Notes under the pieces: model-generated
What the model was told of the DNA's origin: nothing
The model's database searches: none
The model's input: only the letters and a program-made list of their open reading frames with translations
Assembly (NCBI RefSeq): GCF_008370325.1
Contig: NZ_VNIP01000010.1
Location: 1 to 64,000, forward strand
DNA: 64,000 nucleotides
Reading direction: 5' to 3'
Source of the DNA: Martinezella tropici
GTDB taxonomy: Bacteria > Pseudomonadota > Alphaproteobacteria > Rhizobiales > Rhizobiaceae
Translations under genes and position numbers: made by a program
Shown: positions 43,682-52,192 of the stretch, piece after piece
How positions within the stretch are numbered: position 1 is the stretch's first letter
Layout: each line of letters begins with the position of its first letter

Positions 43682-44817
43682 GCAGCGGCGAGCGTCGCCA
43701 GAGCCGCGAAGCTGCGCGCGGCCTGTCGTCGTTCGGCATTCGCCAGCTTCTCCACCATGTCGAGCAGCTGCGTTGCGGCAGCCGGAGGCTGCTCGGCAAG
43801 GCGGAATTTACGCATCAGCTGCGAAGAGACGTTCTCCAGCATGGCAGTGCCATTCTTGCGGGACGCTTCGCGCCAGATCAGTGTCGCTTCGACGAAGATC
43901 GTGCTGATGTCCCGGGTCAATCGGGCGCTTTCGTAAAGCGCCCGGATGGCATGGGCGCGGCCTCTGGAGATGATGGAGCGCACGCGCCGCTCATCGCAGC
44001 CGGAAAGATTGGTGATCGCACAGGCGAAGAAATCGACCTTGCCGGAGCACAGCGCATGCATCAGGAAGGCGGGCGTCAGCCAGCCGCATTGCCTGAGATG
44101 CTCGACGAGATCGGGCAATTGCTCGTGTTGTGCCGTTCCCGCAATGGCGACAGTCGCAGATTCGCTCGCTTCGCGCGTCACCTGCTGCAGCCTGCTGCTG
44201 CCGATGAAGCTCTGAACGAGCGTCGATTCGGATAGCGCCTCACTGACCCGTCGCATCAGCAGGTGCCTGACATCCGAAGGCAGGGCGTCACGGGAAAGAA
44301 GAAGGCCGCGTATATCGGCGCAATCGCCCATGCGCTCGGCGATACGCTTAAGCGAGGCCTGCGAAAGCAACGCGCCGTCATTTTCGAGCAGACACAGAAT
44401 TTCCGCCTCGCCGCCGATCTCGGCAAGCGCTGCGCAGACAGCACGCGGCACCTGGCCGCGGGAGGCAATCAGGACTCGCGTCACGTCGCTGCCATGCAGT
44501 GACAGATCGACAAGATCGGCATCGGTGAACACTGGCGAAAGCAGAATGATCTGTCCCGCTATTTCCGGCTGGTCCCCAGCCAGAGACAGAATGACATTGC
44601 GCGGAGCGCCGGCCGAGCGGGCAACCGCTTCGGCAAGCGCAAGCCGCACGCGCGGAGACGGATCATCGAGCAGATAGGTCATCGCCATTTCCGCGGCGTC
44701 ACGCTCTTCTCTGGGCATCTCCGACTGCAGATAGGCTCTGCCGAGCGCATTGGCCGCCCTAGCCCTGCTTTCTGCCTTGGCGGTCTCAGCCCAGCGAAGG
44801 AATGCTTCTATGATCAC
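43678..44817 (-). CDS. DUF2336-domain protein
   Basis: 379 residues, almost all helical, with no signal peptide or membrane span. The segments 'LLDDPSPRVRLALAEAVARSAGAPRNVILSLAGDQPEIAGQIILLSPVFTDADLVDL' and 'VCAALAEIGGEAEILCLLENDGA' are typical of DUF2336 (HEAT-like repeats), a family almost limited to Alphaproteobacteria and linked in Caulobacter to regulation. Coupled to the GNAT gene. Function unknown. Confidence 0.9.
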   Translation of the reverse strand: MIIEAFLRWAETAKAESRARAANALGRAYLQSEMPREERDAAEMAMTYLLDDPSPRVRLALAEAVARSAGAPRNVILSLAGDQPEIAGQIILLSPVFTDADLVDLSLHGSDVTRVLIASRGQVPRAVCAALAEIGGEAEILCLLENDGALLSQASLKRIAERMGDCADIRGLLLSRDALPSDVRHLLMRRVSEALSESTLVQSFIGSSRLQQVTREASESATVAIAGTAQHEQLPDLVEHLRQCGWLTPAFLMHALCSGKVDFFACAITNLSGCDERRVRSIISRGRAHAIRALYESARLTRDISTIFVEATLIWREASRKNGTAMLENVSSQLMRKFRLAEQPPAAATQLLDMVEKLANAERRQAARSFAALATLAAA

Positions 44818-44944
44818 TTAATGCCCCGATATCGGCGAGGCGATTCCCGCCCCGCAAACTCATATCACTCACGCTATCGAGGAAAGGTTTACGGGACGTT
44901 TACCGTACCTGTTAACCTTTTGCATATCAGTGCGATGGCTCCGT

Positions 44945-45553
44945 TCAGGGAGTCCTTGGCCGCATCATCTCGAAGACGTCGCTGCCCTCGCTATAATCCA
45001 TATAGCCCATGCGGGCGACGGGCCGCGTTAGCGCCATGTCCAGCCTGCCGTCACGGATGATCGTCTCGTCGATGTGGATGCCCACGACCTGACCGATGAC
45101 CATGATGTTTTCCGACGTCTCGCCATCGAGGCCCTTGGGCTGCAGCACCTCGGTGACGCGACATTCAAGGACCGCGAAGGCTTCGCCCACATAGGGAGCG
45201 TCAACCAGTTGGCCAGGCTTGGCCGTCAACCCGGCCAGCTCGAATTCATTGGTGCCGTAGGGAACGGCAATCGACGAATGGTTCATCTTTTCCACGATAT
45301 GGCGGCTGACGAGATTGGCGGTGAAAACGCCGGTTTCCTCGACATTGCGCACGCTGTCCTTTCGACCGGCGGAGGAAAACATCACCAGCTTCGGCCGGTC
45401 GCTCACCGCGTTGAAAAAGGAATAGGGGGATAGGTTCAGCGAACCATCCCTGCCCTTGCTGCCGATCCAGCCGATCGGCCTTGGCGCGACGATGGCCTTG
45501 AAAGGATCATGCGCCAAGCCGTGACGATTGCTGTCCGTGGTATAGAACATCAC
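44945..45553 (-). CDS. Flavin reductase-like domain protein
   Basis: 202 residues. FMN-binding split barrel of the flavin reductase-like type: 'PFKAIVAPRPIGWIGSKGRDGSLNLSPYSFFNAVSDRPKLVMFSS', 'NVEETGVFTANLVSRHIVEKMN', and 'GQVVGIHIDE'. It probably uses FMN for reduction of an unknown acceptor. Its ATG overlaps the nitroreductase stop by 4 bp, so the two form an operon of flavin proteins. Confidence 0.92.
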   Translation of the reverse strand: MMFYTTDSNRHGLAHDPFKAIVAPRPIGWIGSKGRDGSLNLSPYSFFNAVSDRPKLVMFSSAGRKDSVRNVEETGVFTANLVSRHIVEKMNHSSIAVPYGTNEFELAGLTAKPGQLVDAPYVGEAFAVLECRVTEVLQPKGLDGETSENIMVIGQVVGIHIDETIIRDGRLDMALTRPVARMGYMDYSEGSDVFEMMRPRTP

Positions 45554-46137
45554 GCGTCCTCGCCGCCGACCCAGCTCACAGTCTCCGACAGTTCCGGGCG
45601 CGGGCGCTCGACGGGAGGGAAGCTGGAGGAACCGATATGGATGAAGCCGGCCACCTTCTCGCCCGGTTCAACGCCGAGCAGCGGATAGGCGCGCTCATCA
45701 TAGGCGAACCACTCGGTCAACCAATTGGAGACCCAGCCATGAGCATTCGCGGAAATCAGCAGGTTCAGGCAAAGCGCGCCCGCCGACATCAGTTGTTCCC
45801 ATTCCGGAATCTTGAAATGCGGCGCCGCCTTGCTGACGACGGCGATGACGACCGGAGCGCGGGTGAAGCGCGTACGCTCGACCTGGATCATCTCCTCTGA
45901 AAGGTCCGGCTTGGCTTCCAGCGCGAGCTTCAGCAATTCCTCGCCGATACGCGCCCGCTCCTCGCCGCGGTAAACAATGAAGCGCCAGGGGGCAAGCTTG
46001 CCATGATCCGGCACGCGCGAGGCCAGCCGGATGATCTCCTCGATCTCAGCCTTGCCCGGCCCCGGCTCCGACATTTGAAACGCGGGAATGGATCGGCGCA
46101 CGGCGAGATAATCGACCAGCTTGATATCGGTTTTCAT
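45550..46137 (-). CDS. Nitroreductase-family protein
   Basis: 195 residues. 'DYLAVRRSIPAFQMSEPGPGKAEIEEIIRLASRVPDHGKLAPWRFIVYRGEE' and 'AHGWVSNWLTEWFAYDERAYPLLGVEPGEKVAGFIHIG' match the NfsB/YdjA-type FMN nitroreductase fold. The conserved start is at 46137; the upstream in-frame extension to 46263 is not family-like. First gene of the pair with the flavin reductase. Confidence 0.93.
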   Translation of the reverse strand: MKTDIKLVDYLAVRRSIPAFQMSEPGPGKAEIEEIIRLASRVPDHGKLAPWRFIVYRGEERARIGEELLKLALEAKPDLSEEMIQVERTRFTRAPVVIAVVSKAAPHFKIPEWEQLMSAGALCLNLLISANAHGWVSNWLTEWFAYDERAYPLLGVEPGEKVAGFIHIGSSSFPPVERPRPELSETVSWVGGEDA

Positions 46138-46247
46138 TGAGGAACTGCCTTCATTTTGGCTTGTGGTCAGAGGTAGGTCTTGAATTTGCCACTGCATTGG
46201 TTTTGAAGTGGCTTGTGTTTTATCGGAAGTCAATCGGTTGGGTATCC

Positions 46248-47363
46248 ATGTCAGGCATTTCATCCGCTCGCCGATTGAGTGCTGTCATCGCAATCTTCGC
46301 AAGCGTGAGCACGGTCGCCTCGGCGCAGGAAGCCTTCAAGGAATTCAAACAGCTGGACGGCAGCGTAAAGATGCCGAAGCTCAACGCCTTCGTGGCGCCC
46401 GATGGAGAGAATTCAGCCTCCCGCACCTTGCATGACGTTTCGCTCGAAGCGAGGATGACGCCACAGAGCAGCCCGCAGCAGCAAGGCCTCTCCTGGTATG
46501 TTTTCAGCCCTGTTGCCGGTGCCGACGGCAAGCTGCCACTTGTCGCCAGCTCCCGAGGAGGCTCGGCTTCCTTCCACCTGCTGCCCGGCGACTACTTCGT
46601 CAATGTCTCTTTCGGCCGTGCCGGTGTCACCAAGAGATTGAGCGTGGCGGCAACGGGCGAAACGCAGAAGCAGACGATGGTGCTCGACGCCGGCGGCATG
46701 GTCTTGAATGCCGTATCCGGATCCGACGTCCGTATCCCGCCGAATGAGCTGAGCTTCGCGATCTATTCCAGCGAAGCCAAGGAAGACGGGGAACGCGGCC
46801 TTGTCATGGACGATGTGAAGCCGAATACGTTGGTCGGCCTCAGCGCCGGCACCTATCACGTCGTTTCCGAATATGGCGAGGTCAACGCCGTCATCCGCGC
46901 CGACATTCAGGTGGAGGCCGGCAAGGTGACGCAGGCGACCATCCAGCACAGGGCGGCAAAGATCACGCTCAAGCTGGTGTCGGATGCCGGCGGCGAAGCA
47001 ATCGCCGATACCGCCTGGTCGGTCCTGACATCGGCGGGCGATATCGTCGGCGAAAGCGTCAGCGCCTTCCCGACCATGGTGCTGGCCGAGGGCCGCTATA
47101 CCGCCGTCGCCCGCAACAAGGACAAGATCTATCAGCGCGACTTCACCGTCGCCGCGGGCATGAATACGGATGTGGAAGTGCTGATGAAGCAGCAGCAGCC
47201 GCAGGATGTCGATACCGAGCAGCCAGCCCGCCAGCTTCCGATCCAGATGCCACCGATGCGTCAGAGCCAGACACCATCGGCAACGACCAGTCAGCAGCCA
47301 TTGCCGACCTATGAACAATTGGCGCCTGCCGCTGGCGGCGATAGCGGCGATAGCATGGATTGA
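46248..47363 (+). CDS. Secreted protein of unknown function with beta-rich repeats
   Basis: 371 residues with a clear signal peptide (about 26, ending 'STVASA'). The mature protein has repeated beta-sandwich-like segments of similar form: 'GGSASFHLLPGDYFVNVSFGRAGVTKRLSVAATG', 'KPNTLVGLSAGTYHVVSEYGEVNAVIRADIQVEAGKVTQATI' and 'AFPTMVLAEGRYTAVARNKDKIYQRDFTVAAGMNTDVEV'. The tail (about 320-371) is Pro/Gln-rich and ends 'GGDSGDSMD'. Similar segments occur in other rhizobial secreted proteins; I know no function. Divergent from the nitroreductase gene. Confidence 0.75.
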   Translation: MSGISSARRLSAVIAIFASVSTVASAQEAFKEFKQLDGSVKMPKLNAFVAPDGENSASRTLHDVSLEARMTPQSSPQQQGLSWYVFSPVAGADGKLPLVASSRGGSASFHLLPGDYFVNVSFGRAGVTKRLSVAATGETQKQTMVLDAGGMVLNAVSGSDVRIPPNELSFAIYSSEAKEDGERGLVMDDVKPNTLVGLSAGTYHVVSEYGEVNAVIRADIQVEAGKVTQATIQHRAAKITLKLVSDAGGEAIADTAWSVLTSAGDIVGESVSAFPTMVLAEGRYTAVARNKDKIYQRDFTVAAGMNTDVEVLMKQQQPQDVDTEQPARQLPIQMPPMRQSQTPSATTSQQPLPTYEQLAPAAGGDSGDSMD

Positions 47364-47440
47364 TGGCGGCATGCTTTCGCCCGCTGGCTGAAAACACCGG
47401 AGCGATCACCGTTTGGTGACAGGCAGCTTCGCGCCATTGC

Positions 47441-48280
47441 CTACCCGGCCTTGCGACGCAGCATCTTTCTTGGCGGCGCCATCGAGAACACAGCCCCATA
47501 GAGCTTCGACAACAGATCCTTGCGGTCGCTGCCTTCGCTGAGTGCTTCCCAGCTTCTGAGAGCACCGACGTGAGCTGTGATGGTGCTGCCGGAAAGGCGC
47601 CGAAATTCGCGGATCAGCAGCGAAATGCGCAAGGTCATCGAAATGCGGCTCGCCAGATGGAATAGCCTTCCGTTCTGCCCTTCGAAATAGACGGGGAGGA
47701 CGCTCGCACGCGCGGCCTGGATGAGCTTGGCGGGGAATATCTTCCATGGAAGATCCTCGGCGCGACCGAAACCCTTCCTGGCTGTTGCAACGCCGCCGGC
47801 GGGAAAAACGATGATGGTCGTGCCTTCCTTCAGCAGGCGAACCGCCTCATGCCGGGTCTTCATGTTGATCGCCATCGCTTCCTTGGTTTCCTCGAAGGAG
47901 ACCGGCAGCGAATAGTCGAGCATCTCAGGCACTTTCAACAATTCATTGTTGATGAGAACCTTGAAGGGGCGTCCCAATTGCTCGGCAAGCGCCAACACCG
48001 CGATCCCGTCGCCGATACCATAGGGATGGTTGGCGACGATGACGATCGGTGCCTCGGGAATCCGGCTCGGCGGCCATTCGCCCTTGATGAGCAGCCGCAC
48101 GTCGATGAGATCGAGCATCTTGCCGAAGACGCGCTCGCTCTTGCCGACGATATCGGTGCGCCAGATATCGTAAAGGCGGGTGTAACGGTCCCGGCCGGAC
48201 AGGCCCTCGATGGAGCGGATGAACCAGCGCTTGAGACGCGGATCCCGTTCATTGGCGTAGGATAGTTCTTTGAATTCCAA
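47441..48280 (-). CDS. Lysophospholipid acyltransferase-family protein
   Basis: 279 residues. PlsC-like fold: 'PIVIVANHPYGIGDGIAVLALAEQLGRPFKVLINNELLKVPEML' carries the acceptor His and an Asp spaced H-x5-D instead of the usual H-x4-D, as in the hemolysin/OlsA-like group; 'GTTIIVFPAGGVATARKGFG' holds the FPxG-like motif, and 'RASVLPVYFEGQN' follows. Probably transfers an acyl chain to a lysolipid (phospholipid or ornithine lipid). No partner GNAT-type OlsB is adjacent. Confidence 0.88.
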   Translation of the reverse strand: MEFKELSYANERDPRLKRWFIRSIEGLSGRDRYTRLYDIWRTDIVGKSERVFGKMLDLIDVRLLIKGEWPPSRIPEAPIVIVANHPYGIGDGIAVLALAEQLGRPFKVLINNELLKVPEMLDYSLPVSFEETKEAMAINMKTRHEAVRLLKEGTTIIVFPAGGVATARKGFGRAEDLPWKIFPAKLIQAARASVLPVYFEGQNGRLFHLASRISMTLRISLLIREFRRLSGSTITAHVGALRSWEALSEGSDRKDLLSKLYGAVFSMAPPRKMLRRKAG

Positions 48281-48384
48281 GTGCGCGACGGGGGCTGCCC
48301 GCTCCTATCGTTCCGTTGCGTCACATGTTGCAGCCACAGCAACGCCTTGATTCATCAAGTATATGAATGCTGTATGACAGTTGT

Positions 48385-48410
48385 CTGACGGCGTCCTGAA
48401 ACGCCGTCAG
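48385..48410 (-). terminator. thrS terminator
   Basis: CTGACGGCGT, loop CCTGAA, ACGCCGTCAG: a 10-bp perfect stem starting 14 bp after the thrS stop on the minus strand. Confidence 0.7.
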
Positions 48411-48424
48411 ATATCGGTAGCCCG

Positions 48425-50413
48425 TCAGGCAGCCTTGGCGCGGCGTGCCGCCCGCTTGCGCAGGATATCCGGTGCTGTCGCCTCCAGAGCAAGCGAAGCG
48501 ATGGCTTCGTCAAGCGACATGGAGGTCTGAGCCTGGCTGCCGAGGCGGCGGATATTGACCGAACGCTCTTCGGCTTCCTTCTTGCCGCATACGATAATGA
48601 CAGGCACCTTCGTGACCGAATGCTCTCGGATCTTGTAGTTGATCTTCTCGTTGCGGAAGTCGGTCTCGACCGTGAGACCGGCATCGCGCAGCGCTTCCGC
48701 CACCTCTTCGCCATAGGCATCGGCTTCGGAGGTGATGGTTGCCACCACCACCTGCAGCGGCGAGACCCAGAGCGGCATGTGGCCGGCAAAGTTCTCGATC
48801 AGGATTCCGAGGAAACGCTCCATCGAGCCGCAGATGGCACGATGGATCATGACCGGCTGTGTCTTTTCGGAGTGCTGGTCGATGTAGAAGGCACCGAAGC
48901 GTTCCGGCAGATTGAAATCGACCTGCGTCGTGCCGCACTGCCATTCACGGCCGATGGCGTCCTTGAGCGTATATTCGAACTTCGGACCGTAGAACGCGCC
49001 CTCGCCCGGCAGGATGCCGGTCTTGATGCGTCCTTCGGACTGCGCTTCGATGGTCTTCAGCACGTCCATCATCACGCTTTCGGCGCGATCCCAGAGCTCA
49101 TCCGAGCCGACGCGCTTGTCGGGGCGGGTCGAGAGCTTGACCACGATCTCCTTGAAGCCGAAGTCCTCATAGACCGACAGGATGAGATCGTTGATCTTCA
49201 GGCACTCGGCCGCCATCTGCTCGTCGGTGCAGAAGATGTGAGCATCATCCTGCGTGAAGCCGCGCACGCGCATCAGCCCATGCAGCGCGCCCGAGGGCTC
49301 GTAGCGATGCACGGCACCGAATTCCGCAAGCCGGATCGGCAGTTCGCGGTAAGACTTCAAGCCATGCTTGAAGATCTGGATATGACCCGGGCAATTCATC
49401 GGCTTCAAAGCGAAGACGCGATCGTCATCGGTATCGTCGCCGGCGACGGTGACCTTGAACATGTTGTCGCGATACCAGCCCCAGTGACCCGAGGTCTCCC
49501 AGAGCGACTTGTCGAGCACCTGCGGCGCGTTGACTTCCTGATAGTCGCCCTGCAGCCGCCGGCGCATGTAGGACACCAGCGTCTGGAAAATGCGCCAGCC
49601 CTTGCCGTGCCAGAAGACGACACCGGGGCCTTCTTCCTGGAAATGGAACAGATCCATTTCGCGGCCGAGACGGCGATGATCGCGCTTCTCTGCTTCGGCA
49701 AGGATGTGCAGATAGTTGTCGAGATCCGCCTGTTCGGCGAAGGCCGTGCCGTAGATGCGGGTCAGCATCGGATTGTTGCTGTCGCCGCGCCAATAGGCGC
49801 CGGCCACCTTCATCAGCTTGAAGGCCGTGCCGATCTGGCCGGTCGAGGCCATGTGCGGGCCGCGGCAGAGATCGAACCAGTCGCCCTGGTAATAGATCTT
49901 CAGATCCTGGCCTTCGGGAATGGCATCGACCAGCTCGACCTTGTAATTCTCGCCCTTGGCGGCAAAGACTTCTTTCGCCTTCTCGCGCGACCAGATTTCC
50001 TTGGTGAACGGCTTGTTGCGCTGAATGATCTCGCGCATCCGCTTCTCGATGACGGGAAGGTCATCGGGCGTGAAGGGCTCGTTCTTGGCGAAGTCGTAAT
50101 AGAAGCCGTTTTCGATGACCGGACCGATCGTTACCTGCGTTCCCGGCCAAAGTTCCTGCACGGCTTCGGCGAGAACATGGGCGGTGTCATGGCGGATCAA
50201 TTCCAGCGCGCGGTCGTCCGTGCGGGTGATGATCTCGATCTTGCCGTCGGCCACCGGATCGGAAAGATCACGCACTGTGCCGTCGATGGCAATGGCGACG
50301 GCCTTCTTGGCAAGCGACTTGGAAATGGATTCGGCGACATCGCGACCGGTCGTGCCGGCAGCGAAGCTGCGCACGGAACCGTCGGGAAATGTCAGGGAAA
50401 CGGATTGGGACAT
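48425..50413 (-). CDS. thrS: Threonyl-tRNA synthetase
   Basis: 662 residues. N-terminal TGS domain (1-63), editing domain with 'IRHDTAHVLAEAVQELWPGTQVTIGP' (HxxxH) and 'LCRGPHMASTGQIG', class II catalytic core with zinc-binding Cys in 'MNCPGHIQIF', and C-terminal anticodon domain ('PLWVSPLQVVVATITSEADAYGEEVAEAL'). Charges tRNA-Thr. Single gene with its own terminator. Confidence 0.98.
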   Translation of the reverse strand: MSQSVSLTFPDGSVRSFAAGTTGRDVAESISKSLAKKAVAIAIDGTVRDLSDPVADGKIEIITRTDDRALELIRHDTAHVLAEAVQELWPGTQVTIGPVIENGFYYDFAKNEPFTPDDLPVIEKRMREIIQRNKPFTKEIWSREKAKEVFAAKGENYKVELVDAIPEGQDLKIYYQGDWFDLCRGPHMASTGQIGTAFKLMKVAGAYWRGDSNNPMLTRIYGTAFAEQADLDNYLHILAEAEKRDHRRLGREMDLFHFQEEGPGVVFWHGKGWRIFQTLVSYMRRRLQGDYQEVNAPQVLDKSLWETSGHWGWYRDNMFKVTVAGDDTDDDRVFALKPMNCPGHIQIFKHGLKSYRELPIRLAEFGAVHRYEPSGALHGLMRVRGFTQDDAHIFCTDEQMAAECLKINDLILSVYEDFGFKEIVVKLSTRPDKRVGSDELWDRAESVMMDVLKTIEAQSEGRIKTGILPGEGAFYGPKFEYTLKDAIGREWQCGTTQVDFNLPERFGAFYIDQHSEKTQPVMIHRAICGSMERFLGILIENFAGHMPLWVSPLQVVVATITSEADAYGEEVAEALRDAGLTVETDFRNEKINYKIREHSVTKVPVIIVCGKKEAEERSVNIRRLGSQAQTSMSLDEAIASLALEATAPDILRKRAARRAKAA

Positions 50414-50540
50414 CTATATTCTCCTTGTCCAGTCCCGCCAACGAATGCGGGTGGTTTCGTAAATGCGGACTAAGTAAATGCTTACTTATGTCCGCGCGCC
50501 TGATAGCCGTATTTCGTGATCTAGTAAAGAAAAAGCGGCG

Positions 50541-51068
50541 TTAGTGGCGGATCATCTCGGCCAAACCGCGCACCGTGTTCCAATTCCGCATCGTTCCGAC
50601 GCCAAGCCTCTTCGTCGTCAGGGCCGGCAGCATTTTCGTCTCGCTGGCCTTGAGGCCGAAGTCGATCCAGAGATCGCCGTCGACAACAGCCATGCGCTCG
50701 CTGCGGCGGTATTTCTCCAGCGCATCCAGGACTTCGTGCTCGAGCGGCTGTCGCATAACCCGAACGATGACCTCACTGCCGATCCCGTCGACGAAAGGAT
50801 TGCCCTCGGCAAGCTTCAGCCACGTATCCGCATCGCGCACGATGATGTCGACATGTTTGCCGAAAGCAGCAGCAAAGCCGGCTTCGAGCCGTGCCTCGAT
50901 CGAAGTGATCGGCTGGTTCTCGCATTCGAAAATCAGGTTGCCGGTTGCCACCAGCGTGCGGGCGTTGCGAAAGCCGAGCCCCTCCGCCATCGCCTTGAGA
51001 TCGCTCATGACCACCCGGCGGCCTGGCCCAAGAACGATGCTGTGCAGCAGCGCGACGTAAACCGCCAT
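50541..51068 (-). CDS. DUF1697-family protein
   Basis: 175 residues. 'MAVYVALLHSIVLGPGRRVVMSDLKAMAEGLGFRNARTLVATGNLIFECENQPITSIEARLEAGFAAAFG' is the DUF1697 signature (family members usually begin YVALLRGINVG). No catalytic residues are known. Starts 4 bp after the yidD stop. Confidence 0.9.
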   Translation of the reverse strand: MAVYVALLHSIVLGPGRRVVMSDLKAMAEGLGFRNARTLVATGNLIFECENQPITSIEARLEAGFAAAFGKHVDIIVRDADTWLKLAEGNPFVDGIGSEVIVRVMRQPLEHEVLDALEKYRRSERMAVVDGDLWIDFGLKASETKMLPALTTKRLGVGTMRNWNTVRGLAEMIRH

Positions 51069-51072
51069 GCAG

Positions 51073-51495
51073 TCAGGCAGCCTTTTGCCCGAGGCGGAAA
51101 TAACGCCAGGGTGTCCACCAATGATAGCGGTGCTCCAGCTCGTGGGGTACTGGATCAAGCCCACTCGTGCCTCCCGGCCCGCAGCGCGCCACTCGAAATA
51201 ATGTCATCCAGCTGCCTGCCCAAAGCCCATGGCGCGCAACCGCCTCATAGCCATATTCCGAGCAGGTCGGGATGTGGCGGCAGGAATTGCCGATAAAGCC
51301 GGAAAGCGTCAGTTGATAGAGGCGAATGAAGCCCATGCCGAAGAGCCGGTCCGGTGTTTTACGGAAAGGCCCGGAATAGTTGCGCGACTTGGCGACTTTA
51401 TCTCCAGCCGGTGACGCGTCGCGCCGCATCCGCTTGGAGGGAGCAGCGCCGCCCTCATCTTCATCATCGTCCTGCATGAGACAGAATTGACACAT
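51073..51495 (-). CDS. yidD: Membrane protein insertion efficiency factor YidD
   Basis: 140 residues. The YidD core is 'GFIRLYQLTLSGFIGNSCRHIPTCSEYGYEAVARHGLWAGSWMTLFRVARCGPGGTSGLDPVP', with the conserved C-R-H-x-P-T-C-S cluster. It helps YidC insert inner-membrane proteins. N-terminal 45 residues are acidic then basic and variable; the start could also be the Met at residue 7. Lies 15 bp after the IscU-like gene. Confidence 0.95.
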   Translation of the reverse strand: MCQFCLMQDDDEDEGGAAPSKRMRRDASPAGDKVAKSRNYSGPFRKTPDRLFGMGFIRLYQLTLSGFIGNSCRHIPTCSEYGYEAVARHGLWAGSWMTLFRVARCGPGGTSGLDPVPHELEHRYHWWTPWRYFRLGQKAA

Positions 51496-51510
51496 CGCCC
51501 GGTGCCTCGA

Positions 51511-51972
51511 TTAGACGGCTTCGGCCGTTTTGGCGTTTTCGCCTTGACGCGCCGCCTCGATCTGCCCGATCGCATCCACGACGGCATCGAAGGTCAGCAT
51601 GGTCGAGGCGTGCCGGGCCTTATAATCCCGAACGGGCTTGAGGTAGCGCATATCCTCGAACCGCCCGCTCGGTCCCTCGCCGTCGGCCTTGAGCATAGCA
51701 AGCATATCTTCGCGGGCCTTTCGCACTTCGTCGGCCGAAGCGCCGACGACATGGCGGGCCATGACCGAGGACGATGCCTGACCAAGCGCGCAGGCCTTGA
51801 CGTCATGGGCAAAATCGGTCACGACATCGCCGTCCATTTTCAGCCAGATTTTTACGCGAGAACCGCACAGTCTGGAATGGGCCTGGGCACTGGCATCGGC
51901 GTCAGAAAGACTGCCAATACGGCCGATATTGCCGGCAAACTCCAGGATTTTGCTGTTGTAGATATCGTCCAT
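51511..51972 (-). CDS. IscU/NifU-like iron-sulfur scaffold protein lacking the third cysteine
   Basis: 153 residues. 'MDDIYNSKILEFAGNIGRIGSLSDADASAQAHSRLCGSRVKIWLKMDGDVVTDFAHDVKACALGQASSSVMA' matches the IscU fold and keeps two cluster-binding Cys. The third, normally in 'HCS' near the C-terminal helix, reads His-Ala-Ser ('ARHASTMLTFDAVVDAI'). Fe-S assembly is therefore uncertain and a carrier or regulatory role is possible. Co-directional with yidD and DUF1697. Confidence 0.85.
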   Translation of the reverse strand: MDDIYNSKILEFAGNIGRIGSLSDADASAQAHSRLCGSRVKIWLKMDGDVVTDFAHDVKACALGQASSSVMARHVVGASADEVRKAREDMLAMLKADGEGPSGRFEDMRYLKPVRDYKARHASTMLTFDAVVDAIGQIEAARQGENAKTAEAV

Positions 51973-52000
51973 CACAGATTTCGCTCCGATGCACCTGTTA

Positions 52001-52114
52001 GAACATGATGCCGAAAAGTGTAGGCGGTTTTCGGGCGACATCATGCTCTATTTATTCGATTCTAGAGTGGATTCAGATTTTAAGTCGAGCAGACCTAAAA
52101 TCATCCGGCTCTAG
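52001..52114. repeat. RIME-like rhizobial intergenic mosaic element
   Basis: Two successive palindromes: CATGATG-CCGAAAA ... TTTTCGG-GCGA-CATCATG (52004-52045) and CTAGAG...ATTTTA ... TAAAAT...CTCTAG (52062-52114). The first reproduces the very common rhizobial intergenic unit that reads 'GATGCCGAAAAGTGT'. Such RIMEs are dispersed in intergenic spaces of Rhizobium and Sinorhizobium. It lies between the divergent IscU-like and folE genes. Confidence 0.75.
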
Positions 52115-52137
52115 TGTTTCGTAACAAAAAACACAGC

Positions 52138-52154
52138 GTGTCCGTTTAGGACAC
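52138..52154. promoter_or_regulatory. Dyad GTGTCC-N5-GGACAC upstream of folE
   Basis: A perfect 6-bp inverted repeat with 5-bp spacer; a third half-site-like GGGACA lies 7 bp further on. The spacing is that of a dimeric regulator site. No regulator is known; the AT-rich stretch 'ATACTATATGTATG' just downstream could be the folE promoter. Confidence 0.35.
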
Positions 52155-52192
52155 TTTCACAGGGACAATGCCATACTATATGTATGTCGTTC

